Source: Paenibacillus sp. RC67 (GTDB lineage Bacteria > Bacillota > Bacilli > Paenibacillales > NBRC-103111). Taken from it: 64,000 nt of DNA. The notes under the pieces were generated by a model. The model ran no database searches. It saw only the letters and a program-made list of their open reading frames with translations, and was not told the DNA's origin. Below are positions 16,947-26,618 of this stretch, one piece after another. Both the position numbers and the translations under genes were made by a program. The DNA is taken from contig NZ_CP125098.1 of NCBI RefSeq assembly GCF_030020805.1, positions 3,061,501 through 3,125,500 on the forward strand, given 5' to 3'. Each line of letters starts with the position of its first letter. Position 1 is the stretch's first letter.

Positions 16947-19436
16947 ATGAACGAAAATGAAAAGCTGGCAATGCATGTGACGGCTTTTTTGCCGCCCGGA
17001 GCCGAATTGGCCACTTTCCCTAATTCCGATAATATGACAGTGATCACTGCGGCGGATCTGGATGGGGATCAAGTACAAGAAATAGCAGCGGTTTATCGTT
17101 TGGATAATGAGCAGCACCTATTAATTTTGAAATATTTTGACTCGAATTGGGTAACGGCTGATGTAGAGGTGGTTCCCTCGCTGCCGATAGGAGTAATGAT
17201 GGCGGTTCCTGTGATTGACAATAACCGGAACAGCTTGATTATCGGTTGGGAGGAAGAAGAGGCTGCATACCGTCTATCGGTTTACGATTGGACTCATAGC
17301 GGCTTGCGTGACGTCGTAGAAGGGGCTATCCATTTCTCCTTTATCGAAGCAGCAGATATTCCAGGACGCTCAGGATGGGACGGCTCAACGGAAATTGCGC
17401 TATGGATTCATGATGAGGCGGATGCGTATCGAGTGGACATCATGAAATGGGATGATGGAGATTTTGTAACGGTCGTTGACGAGCATCCTTTATATTACCA
17501 GAAAATTGTCAGGTATTATGATGGCTTGACTCGACAGCAACCGAATGTAGCGCTTTATTGGTATTACTTGGCTGATGCGCAGTTAAGAGCAGATATGCCC
17601 GATTGGGCGCTTTCGACGCTGCAGCAAATGTATCGGTCAGGACTAGCTTATCCAATGGAACAGCAGCTGCAGACGCTTCGACAGGAAATCGATGAGAGTC
17701 GGCAGCCGACTCGACGTTTCTTGCGGCGAATTAAGCTGTTTCCAGCCTCTATTAAAACGACGAATGGGACCCAATGGGGTTATATCGACAGTAAAGGGAA
17801 TATGAAGCTTCAGCCTCACTATGATTACGCGTACGATTTTCAGAGCAATGGACTGGCACGCGTACAATCACATGGCCGTAGTGGTGTAATTAATGCTTCA
17901 GGTAATTTTGTTGTGAAGCCGATGTATGATTCAATCGAGGAGTTTAAAGAAGGCAGATCCGTTGTTATCGATAAACAAGGCTTCAAGCTAATGGATGAGT
18001 CCGGTCGTATTGTAACGAAGAAAGCGTACTCCTACATTACTTCACTAAGCAACGGCAGAGCTATGTTTACGAATACATCTTCCAATGGCAGCAGTACATA
18101 TGGATACTTAGATGCGAACGGTAACGAAGTGATACCGGCTCAATTTGAATCGGCAGGAGATTTCACCAACCACAGGGCGGTTGTACAAATCAAGAAAAAT
18201 GAGTACGCGCTTATTGGTCCAAATGGAGAAATTATTGCTCGTTACCCCTATGCCTTTGTTGGTGGGTTAGGTGACGGATTGCTTCCTTATCAGCAAGTGG
18301 AGAATGGCAAATTCGGGTATATAGACGAAGGAGGTGCCGTTGTCCTTGAACCTGCGTATACAGGAGCGCAGCCGTTCTTCGAAGGCAGAGCTGTTGTTAA
18401 CACTGGAGAAAACTTTACAGCGCAATACGGAATCATTGATAAGCAGGGCCACTATGTCGTTAAACCGGAATATAACCAAATTGAGCAGATTGGGGAGCAG
18501 CGGGCATCGTTGGGAAAAGCGATTGATGCAAGCCAGCCTTTTATCGGCTCCATCTATGCTATTGCTGATCAGAATGGAAAAATTCTTACAGAATTCCGAT
18601 TTTACGAAGTGAATCACTTTCATAAAAGCTTGGCATCAGTGTATGATGCTGAGCAAACCTATTTCATTAATCGTAGCGGGAATGCGGCACCTGGATATCC
18701 TAAGGTGAAAGGAAGCGGGACTCTAAGGCTCGAGGATTCGTTGATCCAGGCTAATGTTGATCGACGATTATCTTATTTAGATAAGTCAGGAAGAGTTATT
18801 TGGCATCAGAATACGACGATTCCATTAAGATTGACGTATAAGGTGAAAGAAGAGAAATATAAACCTAATAAAGATTACCTGATCTATTATCCACAGCTCG
18901 AAGGGATGCGGGATAGAGCAACCCAGCACCGTGTCAACGACAGATTGAAGGTCATGTCTCAAGTCAAGCCAATTCCGAGCCATCAGCAGCTGGGCTACAG
19001 CTTCGATGGTGATTTTGATATCAAGTTTTTTAAGAAAAATCTGTTGGTCATTGAGATTAATGGCTACAATTATCCGTTCGGGGCAGCCCACGGTATGCCA
19101 TCCAAAGTTTATGCTCATGTGAATGTAGAGGACGGTCAGTTTTACGAGTTAAAAGATTTATTTAAGCCCGGCAGTCCTTACGTTAGAGTGCTTAGCGACA
19201 TTGTAGCCAAACAAATTAAGGAGGACTCTCAATATTCCTATGTCTTCCCGGATACTTACAAAGGGATTAAGCCGGACCAGCCTTTTTATGTTACGGAGTA
19301 TGCTCTTCATCTATATTTTGAGCCTTACGACATTGCTCCGTATGTGGCGGGATTTCCGACCTTTACGATTCCATTTACTCAAATTATGAATATGATCGAT
19401 ACCAATGGAGGCTTCTGGAACTCATTTCATCCATGA
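16947..19436 (+). CDS. Large WG-repeat protein with DUF3298-like C-terminus
   Basis: The protein (829 aa) has three parts. Residues 1-190 include an FG-GAP-like stretch (AADLDGDQVQEIAAVY). Residues about 270-640 hold tandem WG repeats, visible as repeated GYIDSKG / GVINASG / GYLDANG / GIIDKQG units, each about 45-50 residues. The last 200 residues resemble the DUF3298/RsiV type (YPQLEGM near the start, TIPFTQIM at the end), a domain found in surface proteins and some anti-sigma factors. No signal peptide is visible. WG repeats are probable beta-strand modules of unknown ligand. GAGGGAGG precedes the ATG. Confidence 0.88.
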   Translation: MNENEKLAMHVTAFLPPGAELATFPNSDNMTVITAADLDGDQVQEIAAVYRLDNEQHLLILKYFDSNWVTADVEVVPSLPIGVMMAVPVIDNNRNSLIIGWEEEEAAYRLSVYDWTHSGLRDVVEGAIHFSFIEAADIPGRSGWDGSTEIALWIHDEADAYRVDIMKWDDGDFVTVVDEHPLYYQKIVRYYDGLTRQQPNVALYWYYLADAQLRADMPDWALSTLQQMYRSGLAYPMEQQLQTLRQEIDESRQPTRRFLRRIKLFPASIKTTNGTQWGYIDSKGNMKLQPHYDYAYDFQSNGLARVQSHGRSGVINASGNFVVKPMYDSIEEFKEGRSVVIDKQGFKLMDESGRIVTKKAYSYITSLSNGRAMFTNTSSNGSSTYGYLDANGNEVIPAQFESAGDFTNHRAVVQIKKNEYALIGPNGEIIARYPYAFVGGLGDGLLPYQQVENGKFGYIDEGGAVVLEPAYTGAQPFFEGRAVVNTGENFTAQYGIIDKQGHYVVKPEYNQIEQIGEQRASLGKAIDASQPFIGSIYAIADQNGKILTEFRFYEVNHFHKSLASVYDAEQTYFINRSGNAAPGYPKVKGSGTLRLEDSLIQANVDRRLSYLDKSGRVIWHQNTTIPLRLTYKVKEEKYKPNKDYLIYYPQLEGMRDRATQHRVNDRLKVMSQVKPIPSHQQLGYSFDGDFDIKFFKKNLLVIEINGYNYPFGAAHGMPSKVYAHVNVEDGQFYELKDLFKPGSPYVRVLSDIVAKQIKEDSQYSYVFPDTYKGIKPDQPFYVTEYALHLYFEPYDIAPYVAGFPTFTIPFTQIMNMIDTNGGFWNSFHP

Positions 19437-19601
19437 TTAGCGACAGAGTGATTCACTCAATAGCAACGCAGATGAGGCATTGTCTGCGTTGTTTAGCATG
19501 GAACGATCTATCCCACCAATAAGAAAAAAGGATATTACTGGGTTGGATCGAAAGCTTAATGGAGAGTTACGTGCTTTGTTGAGTGAAAGAAGGTGAAGAG
19601 G

Positions 19602-19703
19602 ATGCACATTGAGGTTACAACGGCAATCATACAAATCATTTCGTTTGCGATTATCTTCGTTGTTATTCTTCTGGTTGTGAAACTGTTCAGAAAATTAAAG
19701 TGA
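19602..19703 (+). CDS. Tiny single-pass membrane protein, 33 aa
   Basis: From the ATG at 19602, preceded by AAGGTG at 8 nt spacing, a 33-residue product can be read. It has one long hydrophobic helix (about residues 7-27) and a basic tail (KLFRKLK). It lies just upstream of the flavoenzyme gene, with its stop 35 nt before that start. A second short coding-like frame, ending LRALLSERR at 19596, sits directly before it but lacks a good ribosome binding site. No family is recognised. Confidence 0.45.
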   Translation: MHIEVTTAIIQIISFAIIFVVILLVVKLFRKLK

Positions 19704-19738
19704 CAGGTAGTATAACTGGAGTCGGAGGAGAGGATGTT

Positions 19739-20647
19739 ATGCTCTATGATTGTGCCATAATTGGGGGAGGGCCAGCAGGGCTGAGTGCGGCGTTGGTGCT
19801 GGGGCGAGCGAGAAGAAATGTTATTGTGTACGACAGCAATAAGCCGCGGAACGCCGTGACTCAAGAATCTCACGGATTTCTGACAAGAGATGGGATCAAG
19901 CCAGCAGAATTTCGACGTATGGCTCAGTCGGATATCTCTAAATATCCATCAGTCCGTATACAGCAAGCTGAGGTTACGGTTATCAATAGGACGTATGCAG
20001 GATTTGAGGTTATTACCTCACAGGGGGAAAGAGTAGAAGCGCGCAAGCTGATTCTGGCAACGGGATTAAGGGAAGTGTTTCCAGAGATCACGGGCTTGAG
20101 CCAGTTTTATGGCAAGAGCTTGTTTAATTGCCCATATTGTGACGGATGGGAGCTTAGAGACAAACGATTGGTCCTTGTAGCGGAAGGACCGCATTTATTT
20201 CACGGCAGCAAGCTTATTAGCAATTGGAGTCGAGATCTACTCGTATGTACGAACGGACATCGCAGTCTGACGCCAGATCAGATTGCTCTTCTTGAACGTA
20301 AGGGAATGAAGGTTATGCAGCAGCCGATTGCTGCTTTTGAAGGAAAGAGCGGACAACTGGAGCAAGTAGTCTTTGCCAACGGCACAAGGGTTGTAAGAGA
20401 AGGGGGCTTCGTAACGCCGAAATGGGCTCATGCGGCGACTTTCGGTGAAAGGTTAGGATGCTTCACGAATGATATGGGCGGGATTGTCACTGATGGCTTC
20501 GGCCGAACGAATGTGAAGGATGTGTACGCCGCAGGGGACGCCTCAGTCGTCGCGCCATCGCAGTTGATCATAGCGGCAGCGGAAGGCAGCCGTGCGGCGA
20601 TAGGATTGAACGGAGATTTGACCGATGAGTTATTTATGCAGTGGTAG
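19739..20647 (+). CDS. Thioredoxin-reductase-like FAD oxidoreductase
   Basis: The protein (302 aa) starts with MLYDCAIIGGGPAGLSAAL, an FAD Rossmann motif, and carries a redox-active CPYC in FNCPYCDGWE near residue 135 plus the C-terminal AAGDASVV. The NADPH-site motif GGGDS of TrxB is not seen: the region reads VAEGPHLFHG. CPYCDGWE-type enzymes form a separate group from TrxB, related to dithiol oxidases such as GliT, and often lack thioredoxin activity. The ATG at 19739 follows GGAGGAG. A strong terminator follows. Confidence 0.88.
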   Translation: MLYDCAIIGGGPAGLSAALVLGRARRNVIVYDSNKPRNAVTQESHGFLTRDGIKPAEFRRMAQSDISKYPSVRIQQAEVTVINRTYAGFEVITSQGERVEARKLILATGLREVFPEITGLSQFYGKSLFNCPYCDGWELRDKRLVLVAEGPHLFHGSKLISNWSRDLLVCTNGHRSLTPDQIALLERKGMKVMQQPIAAFEGKSGQLEQVVFANGTRVVREGGFVTPKWAHAATFGERLGCFTNDMGGIVTDGFGRTNVKDVYAAGDASVVAPSQLIIAAAEGSRAAIGLNGDLTDELFMQW

Positions 20648-20672
20648 CAAAATACAGATCATGCTAAGCGGG

Positions 20673-20700
20673 CCGTTCTCAGGTTGAGGATGGTTTTTTT
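20673..20700 (+). terminator. Terminator of the flavoenzyme gene
   Basis: CCGTTCTCA (20673-20681) pairs with TGAGGATGG (20685-20693, two G-U pairs), followed by seven T. Confidence 0.85.
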
Positions 20701-20707
20701 CTTTGCA

Positions 20708-22387
20708 TTAAAATCGTCCCGACCTGAATATCGAGAAAAGTAGGAACACGAACATCAGCGTTGCGACACAAAAGCCGATTTCTATAACAGGAAAATCCCA
20801 AAGCAGCGTAGATTGGCGACCCAAAGAAGAGCCGACAATCAGACCAACCATAATAATACTAAACGAAAGCAGAACGATGCTGAAGGAGAGTCTGTTGCTG
20901 ATTCGATCCATTTTTTTCATTAGTGTATCGAGTTCTGAGACGGAAATATCCAGATGAAACTTGCCTTTCTTCAACATTCCGAACAGCTCACGAAGCTTGG
21001 ACGGTATTTCCAATAGCAGCTCCGAATACTCGTTGAACTGGGTCCAGGCATTACCGGCAAGATTGCGCGGGCTGAAACGTTCCGCGAACAACTTGCGTCC
21101 GAAGGGTTCGGCCACACTGACAATACTGAATGACGGGTCCAACGAAGTCACTACACCCTCAAGCGTTAGGAGGGTTTTGCCGAGCAGTGTCAAGTCGGAG
21201 GGAATGCGGATACGGTGCTCGTACGCAACGCCCAGCAGATCGGTGACAGTCTCTCCTAGTCGTAGGCGGCTTAATGGAACATCATAATATTTTTCCCGCA
21301 GCTCATCAATATCGTTGCGAAGAGTATCCATATCGACATCATCTGGGATGATACCGATGCCGTTAATAGCTTTAATAACTCCCTCTGTACTGTTACGACG
21401 TAAAGCGATAACAAGAGATCCAAAATGATATTTTATCATAGGAGTCAATTTTCCAACCATTCCGAAATCAATAAGACCAATGACTTGATCGGGCAAAATG
21501 ATAATATTTCCGGGATGCGGGTCTGCATGAAAGAACCCTTCCCCAAAGATTTGTTGGAACACTAAGCGTGCGATCCGCTCCGCAATAAGCTTGCGCTCAT
21601 ATCCCAACTCCTCCAGTGCATCGCTATCCGTTGTTTTAACTCCTATAAGGTAATCCATCGTAAGCACATTTCCACTCGTATAGTCCCAATAAATCACCGG
21701 AAAACGCACATGGGGATCCCGAAGAAAAGGCTTCGACATCCGTTCTGCATTCCTGCCTTCGTTCATATAGTCAAGCTCGGCGCGCAGCGATTGTGATAAT
21801 TCATAGACCATATCGCTGACTTGATATTTCGCCGCCCAAGTGAGACGGTGCTCCGCCAGTCTAGACAAGTTACCCAGAATCTCCAAATCGGTTTCGATGA
21901 CAGCACGAATATTAGGACGCTGGATTTTGACGGCGACCCGTTCACCGCTATGCAGGCGCGCAAGATGAACCTGTCCGATGGAAGCGGCAGCCATTGGCGT
22001 TTCTTGAAATTCGGCAAAAATCTTATTGAGAGGCTCGCCAAGTTCATTCTCAATTACTTGAAGCACCTGCTCCATAGGGATAGGAGGGACTTGATCCTGT
22101 AGTTTAATAAGCTCCTCGATGATGTCAGCCGGTAATAGGTCGGGTCTTGTACTCGCGATTTGCCCGATTTTGACAAAGGTTGGACCTAGTTCTTCAAGGA
22201 AAAACCGGATGCGTTCACCTATGGAACGAGAACGGGCATCCTGCCGCTCCTTTAATCCGATGCGTGTGCCGGTAAGCAGCTCGGGCAGCCCGAGCTCTTT
22301 GATAAGAAATCCGAATCCATTGCGGGCAAAAGCTTTGGCAATATCACGGTATCGCTGCAAATGCCTGAGTTTACGTCCGAAGCTCAT
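20708..22387 (-). CDS. ABC1/AarF/UbiB-family atypical kinase
   Basis: The 559-residue protein has the UbiB pattern: GPTFVKIGQIASTRPDLLP (about residues 70-88, the KxGQ motif), AAASIGQVHLA (alanine-rich loop), VAVKIQRPNI and FHADPHPGNI, DFGMVG as the metal-binding end, and two C-terminal hydrophobic helices (about 490-555). UbiB proteins act on membrane lipids or quinone precursors with ATPase-like activity; in a menaquinone organism the substrate is open. Its start overlaps the stop of the upstream phasin-like gene by 4 nt, so the two are coupled. Confidence 0.93.
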   Translation of the reverse strand: MSFGRKLRHLQRYRDIAKAFARNGFGFLIKELGLPELLTGTRIGLKERQDARSRSIGERIRFFLEELGPTFVKIGQIASTRPDLLPADIIEELIKLQDQVPPIPMEQVLQVIENELGEPLNKIFAEFQETPMAAASIGQVHLARLHSGERVAVKIQRPNIRAVIETDLEILGNLSRLAEHRLTWAAKYQVSDMVYELSQSLRAELDYMNEGRNAERMSKPFLRDPHVRFPVIYWDYTSGNVLTMDYLIGVKTTDSDALEELGYERKLIAERIARLVFQQIFGEGFFHADPHPGNIIILPDQVIGLIDFGMVGKLTPMIKYHFGSLVIALRRNSTEGVIKAINGIGIIPDDVDMDTLRNDIDELREKYYDVPLSRLRLGETVTDLLGVAYEHRIRIPSDLTLLGKTLLTLEGVVTSLDPSFSIVSVAEPFGRKLFAERFSPRNLAGNAWTQFNEYSELLLEIPSKLRELFGMLKKGKFHLDISVSELDTLMKKMDRISNRLSFSIVLLSFSIIMVGLIVGSSLGRQSTLLWDFPVIEIGFCVATLMFVFLLFSIFRSGRF

Positions 22388-22731
22388 GGGTAGGTTGGAG
22401 GGAGGAGTTGAGCTGTTCCGCCGGATTGTCCTTCAAGCTCTGTCACCCGCCGTTCAAGCTCACCAATGCGTTGTGTGAGTCGGACATAATCGTCCTTGGT
22501 CATAATGTTCATTTCGTGAAGCATTTGGCGTAAAGTGCCGCGAACTTTTTCTTCCAGCGAGCTTTGTGCTTCCTGCCCTTTACGGACTAGATCCTCTACG
22601 AGCTTTTGTGACTCCGCTTTATTCACTTCTCCCTTTTTAACCATTTCATCTACGAATTTCTCGGCTTGTTCCTTGCTGGCTGCAGCGAATCCAAGACCCA
22701 ACGACAATGCCTTCTCGAACATTTCTCTCAC
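22384..22731 (-). CDS. Phasin-like coiled-coil protein paired with the UbiB kinase
   Basis: The 115-residue protein is highly charged and helical, with a long coiled-coil stretch and LTQRIGELERRVTELEGQ near the end, typical of PHA-granule-regulator/phasin-type small proteins found next to AarF genes. GTG at 22731 is chosen because AGGAGG is 8 nt upstream. The 4-nt overlap with the UbiB gene suggests they act together, perhaps as a scaffold at the membrane; that is inference. Confidence 0.8.
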   Translation of the reverse strand: MREMFEKALSLGLGFAAASKEQAEKFVDEMVKKGEVNKAESQKLVEDLVRKGQEAQSSLEEKVRGTLRQMLHEMNIMTKDDYVRLTQRIGELERRVTELEGQSGGTAQLLPPTYP

Positions 22732-22866
22732 GTGAGTTTCCTCCTGTAACGGGTATATTTAGCGGTAACCTAAACCATTTATATAGTTTGCTTAGCGGAG
22801 TGGTGATTTATGTAAAATGCTAAGAAAAAGAGTTGCTAGGATGTTTATAAGGAAGCACTCGAAAAA

Positions 22867-22993
22867 CAAACGAAATAAAATAATGTTTGGATAAAAGCAA
22901 ACGTTTGATGATAAAGTTTGTAAAATGTATTGCATAATAATAGATGTAATCATATAATGTCTATGGATATCCAAACGAAATAAATTAATGTTT
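22867..22993. repeat. CAAACG repeat array upstream of the MFS gene
   Basis: Two nearly identical 22-nt copies, beginning CAAACGAAATAAA and ending TAATGTTT, lie at 22867-22888 and 22972-22993 (one mismatch). A shorter perfect palindrome, CAAACGTTTG, is at 22898-22907 between them. Each long copy also has inverted ends (CAAAC...GTTT). They sit in the 360-bp gap between the divergent phasin-like and MFS genes and look like operators. Nothing else is seen in that gap. Confidence 0.5.
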
Positions 22994-23091
22994 ATTGCTT
23001 TTGAATATATAGAGAGTGGGTGAAGGGCTTTGTTAAAGTGGTATTAGCTTCGAGGTATATAGGCAATTAGCAATAGAAAGGAAAATGATCC

Positions 23092-24303
23092 ATGTTAAAG
23101 AATCAATTGGTTAGAACGATTATTGTATCACGAGTGTTTTTGCAGCTTGGAATATGGGTTCGAAATTTTGCGATTTTATTGTATGTTACCGACATGACTA
23201 ACAACGATCCGCTCTATGTCTCGCTTATTTCCGTTGCAGAGTTTGCCCCGATCTTTATATTCGCAGTTATCGGCGGGACTTTCGCAGATCGCTGGAGGCC
23301 CAAACGAACGATGATTGGCTGCGATCTACTGTCGGCCTTGTCCATTTTAGCTGTACTGCTTGTATTAATATATGGTTCATGGCACGCACTATTTTTTGCT
23401 ACACTAGTTTCTGCAATATTGTCGCAGTTTTCTCAACCATCGGCGATGAAGCTGTATAAACAGCATGTTCCGGCAGAACAGCTTCAAAGTGTTATGGCGA
23501 TATTTCAATCCTTAATGGCCATATTTATGGTAATCGGGCCTATCATAGGAACACTCATCTATCAGCGGTATGGTATCGAAATTTCCATTGGTGTGATGGG
23601 AGTTATGTTTCTTGCCTCAGCGTTGACTTTAATGATGCTGCCTCGTGATAGTGCTAAATCGGGAAATACAGCCTCTGCGAGCTTTATGAAGGATTTAAAA
23701 GACGGCCTTCGTTATGTAGCGGCCAACCAGGTATTAAGAACGCTTGGAGGGACTTTTATTGCGATAGGTCTTGCGAGCGGTTTGATTCAACCTTTAATGC
23801 TTTTTATTACGATTGAAAATTTAGGTCTGGATAAATCGTATCTTCAGTGGCTGATGATGACGAATGGGGCGGCAATGCTTGTAGGTGGAGGATTGAGTAT
23901 GGGAGTAGCCAAAAAGGTGAAGCCGCACATCATGCTTGCTATGGGGTTACTTGCAAGTACAGTAGGAACCTTCGGAAACGGCTTATCAACGAGTTTACCT
24001 TTAACCTTCATGCTTCTGGTATTAACCGGATTATTTTATCCTGCTATTCATATCGGAATCAGTACTTTGATATTGAGAAACTCGGAAGAAGCTTATGTTG
24101 GAAGGGTAGGAGGCGCAATCACCCCTTTGTTTACGGGAATGATGGTAGTGGGTATGTCCATCTCTGGTTTATTAAAGGATACACTTTCCTTATTGACCGT
24201 ATTTACTATGTCAAGCTTATTGTATCTTATAGGAGCTGTCTTACTGCTTCCTTTATTCAGCCGCTCGGTTTCCGAAAATAAAGAAAGAGCAAAGTTAGGA
24301 TAA
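23092..24303 (+). CDS. MFS transporter, probable exporter
   Basis: The protein (403 aa) has twelve predicted helices. The loop between helices 2 and 3 reads GGTFADRWRPKRTMI, the MFS motif-A equivalent, and NQLVRTIIVSRVFLQLG starts the first helix. The overall pattern matches MdtH/YfmI-like drug or macrolide efflux carriers (MFS_3 type). AAAGGA precedes the ATG. Its 3' end overlaps the convergent DedA gene by 47 bp. Repeats upstream suggest a dedicated repressor, not present next to it. Confidence 0.9.
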   Translation: MLKNQLVRTIIVSRVFLQLGIWVRNFAILLYVTDMTNNDPLYVSLISVAEFAPIFIFAVIGGTFADRWRPKRTMIGCDLLSALSILAVLLVLIYGSWHALFFATLVSAILSQFSQPSAMKLYKQHVPAEQLQSVMAIFQSLMAIFMVIGPIIGTLIYQRYGIEISIGVMGVMFLASALTLMMLPRDSAKSGNTASASFMKDLKDGLRYVAANQVLRTLGGTFIAIGLASGLIQPLMLFITIENLGLDKSYLQWLMMTNGAAMLVGGGLSMGVAKKVKPHIMLAMGLLASTVGTFGNGLSTSLPLTFMLLVLTGLFYPAIHIGISTLILRNSEEAYVGRVGGAITPLFTGMMVVGMSISGLLKDTLSLLTVFTMSSLLYLIGAVLLLPLFSRSVSENKERAKLG

Positions 24304-24853
24304 GAAGCAAGCTAATGATAGGAGGCAGGAAAGCTTTATACAAGTGAAAATATCGAATGACGATATACCATTTAGCACCTAGACCGTTACCGGCCATAAT
24401 GAATAAAGTGGTCCAGATGAGGGCACCGGTATAGGAAAAGAGGGCGAACTTTTTGTAGCTCATATGAGAGAGCCCTGCTGTTATTGCTATAAAGTGCCGT
24501 ACACCTGGGATGAAATAGCCGACGATAAGCAGAATGCTGCCGTATTTCACAAACATTTTTCTCGACTTTTCAATATGCTCAATATTGACATGCAGCTTCA
24601 GCGCGAATCGTTTAATAACCGGATACCCTAATTTGGACCCAATGACATAGCTTATAGATATGCCTGCAATTGAGCCTGATAACGCACTGATGATAGCCAA
24701 TGAAAGCTTCATCGTTCCTTGAGCTACATTATAGCCGACATAGGTTAATAATAATTCGTCCGGGATGGGAAGACCGATAACTCCGAATGCTAAAGCCAGA
24801 AAGATCCCCACGTAACCGAAACGGGAAAGAAACAAAGTCAGATGTCCGTTCAT
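24257..24853 (-). CDS. DedA-family membrane protein
   Basis: The 198-residue protein has the DedA (SNARE-associated/VTT) pattern: GLPIPDELLLTYVGY near 27, the SGSIAGISISYVIGSKLGYP stretch and GYFIPGVRHFIAITAGLSHMSYKKF, with the conserved Gly-x-x-Arg (GVRHF) and four or five helices. DedA proteins help recycle undecaprenyl phosphate or other lipids across the membrane. It overlaps the 3' end of the MFS gene by 47 bp, tail to tail. A GAGG sequence precedes the ATG. Confidence 0.92.
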   Translation of the reverse strand: MNGHLTLFLSRFGYVGIFLALAFGVIGLPIPDELLLTYVGYNVAQGTMKLSLAIISALSGSIAGISISYVIGSKLGYPVIKRFALKLHVNIEHIEKSRKMFVKYGSILLIVGYFIPGVRHFIAITAGLSHMSYKKFALFSYTGALIWTTLFIMAGNGLGAKWYIVIRYFHLYKAFLPPIISLLLILTLLFLYFRKPSG

Positions 24854-24966
24854 AGAACCTCCTATAGGAAATGCAGGATAAGGACCAAATCCACGCTATA
24901 GCTATGTGCTCTATTGAGTCAGATTATGCAAGGTTCTTCTATTAACCTGAGGTTAATAATGAGAAA

Positions 24967-24984
24967 GGGCGGCTTTCGCCGCCC
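24967..24984 (-). terminator. Terminator of the cse60-like unit
   Basis: GGGCGGC-TTTC-GCCGCCC is a very stable hairpin right after the stop of the small membrane gene at 24989. Read on the minus strand it is followed by TTTCTC. Confidence 0.75.
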
Positions 24985-24988
24985 CATT

Positions 24989-25120
24989 TTATAAGAACAA
25001 ATGTAAAAGAATAATGATGACTAGCGCTAGTGCAGATAACAAGGATAACCACAGTAAAAAGAGCCTTAAGTAACGGTCGGAATCCTTTTCTCTATCACGG
25101 TTTTCCGTGTCTGAAGCCAT
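24989..25120 (-). CDS. Small single-pass membrane protein, 43 aa
   Basis: A short gene runs from ATG at 25120 to TAA at 24989. It has a charged N-terminus (MASDTENRDREKDSD) and one long hydrophobic helix (about residues 20-43). GGGAG is about 10 nt upstream, inside the end of the Cse60-like gene. The stop of that gene is only 5 nt before this start, so the two probably form one unit closed by the terminator at 24967. A sporulation-associated role is possible from the neighbour, not from the sequence itself. Confidence 0.6.
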   Translation of the reverse strand: MASDTENRDREKDSDRYLRLFLLWLSLLSALALVIIILLHLFL

Positions 25121-25125
25121 TTGAA

Positions 25126-25323
25126 CTAATCTCCCGTGCTGCTTGTTCTGAAAACTACTAGGATAGTGCTTCTTTGAACGGCGCTTTTATCTGGTTTGCT
25201 CTTAATCATCGTTCCATAGCTAATGCTAACGAATTGTTCTTCTTTAAGAGTAGATAGAAACTCATTTGCTTTTCTTTCAGCGTAGCTGCTGTCAGAATCA
25301 ATAAATTCTTTTACTTGAATCAT
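25126..25323 (-). CDS. Cse60-like sporulation protein, 65 aa
   Basis: The product starts MIQVKEFIDSDSSYAERKAN and contains VSISYGTMIK and RSTILVVFRT. This pattern fits the small Cse60 family, expressed under sigma-E in the mother cell of Bacillus species; I recognise it from memory of related sequences, so the name is moderately sure. AAAGGGTGAT lies upstream of the ATG at 25323. It is followed by a tiny membrane protein gene. Confidence 0.6.
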   Translation of the reverse strand: MIQVKEFIDSDSSYAERKANEFLSTLKEEQFVSISYGTMIKSKPDKSAVQRSTILVVFRTSSTGD

Positions 25324-25401
25324 CGTTTATCACCCTTTATCATCGTTATATTGCATCAGAGGCGATTTATACATTTAATGTCAAAAACCTCTGGAAGCAG
25401 C

Positions 25402-25437
25402 AAGGCATTCCACTCTCATTTTAAGAGGGAATGCCTT
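25402..25437. terminator. Isolated strong hairpin in a gene-free gap
   Basis: AAGGCATTCC (25402-25411) pairs perfectly with GGAATGCCTT (25428-25437), and ACTCT/AAGAG lies inside. It stands in the 315-bp gap between the divergent Cse60-like and VOC genes with no gene close upstream, so what it terminates is unclear. The rest of 25324-25638 shows nothing I can name. Confidence 0.45.
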
Positions 25438-25638
25438 ATTAGACGAAGATACCATACTTGGAATCTTGAGTCAAACATGAAAAAAGTACCAGAAAATAGA
25501 ATGTGGCGATAAAAGAGGACTCCATGTAATTGCTTGCACGAAATCCTTTTTTCAATATCAGGAGGACAAAGCGATATCTAGCGAGAATCCTTTAGAGGAT
25601 GGTATTTTTATGATGAGCATAAAAAGGAGAGATTCGCT

Positions 25639-26405
<767 letters not shown>

Positions 26406-26465
26406 CCGACACGGGAGTGTAGACGAGAAAGTTATGAGCCGCTGGTTGAACTTAAATACTATAGC

Positions 26466-26499
26466 GGAGAACCTCTAAATATTCGGGGTCCTTTTTTTT
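26466..26499 (+). terminator. Probable terminator of the VOC pair
   Basis: GGAGAACCTC and GGGGTCC can pair imperfectly, followed by eight T. The T-run is convincing, the stem less so. Confidence 0.45.
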
Positions 26500-26550
26500 G
26501 TATTTAGAGTACAGTTCCGGGGAAACATTTGTATTGTGAATGTATATCTG

Positions 26551-26583
26551 TTATCATAATTATTACTGTTATAATTATTGTTA
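26551..26583 (+). promoter_or_regulatory. Tandem PerR/Fur-type boxes before the OYE gene
   Basis: The PerR consensus is TTATAATnATTATAA. TTATCATAATTATTA (26551-26565) and TTATAATTATTGTTA (26569-26583) each match at 13 of its 14 or 15 positions counted with the free centre (two mismatches each). They are 18 bp apart and overlap the likely promoter, ending 35 nt before the start codon. Fur, Zur and PerR share this 7-1-7 shape, so the exact regulator is uncertain. Confidence 0.5.
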
Positions 26584-26618
26584 CAGATAAAATAATTCGA
26601 ATATAGGAGGCATTTATA

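Noticed and set aside
19480..19596. Coding-like short frame ending LRALLSERR before the 33-aa membrane protein
   Set aside because: Neither TTG 19480 nor ATG 19498 has a convincing ribosome binding site.
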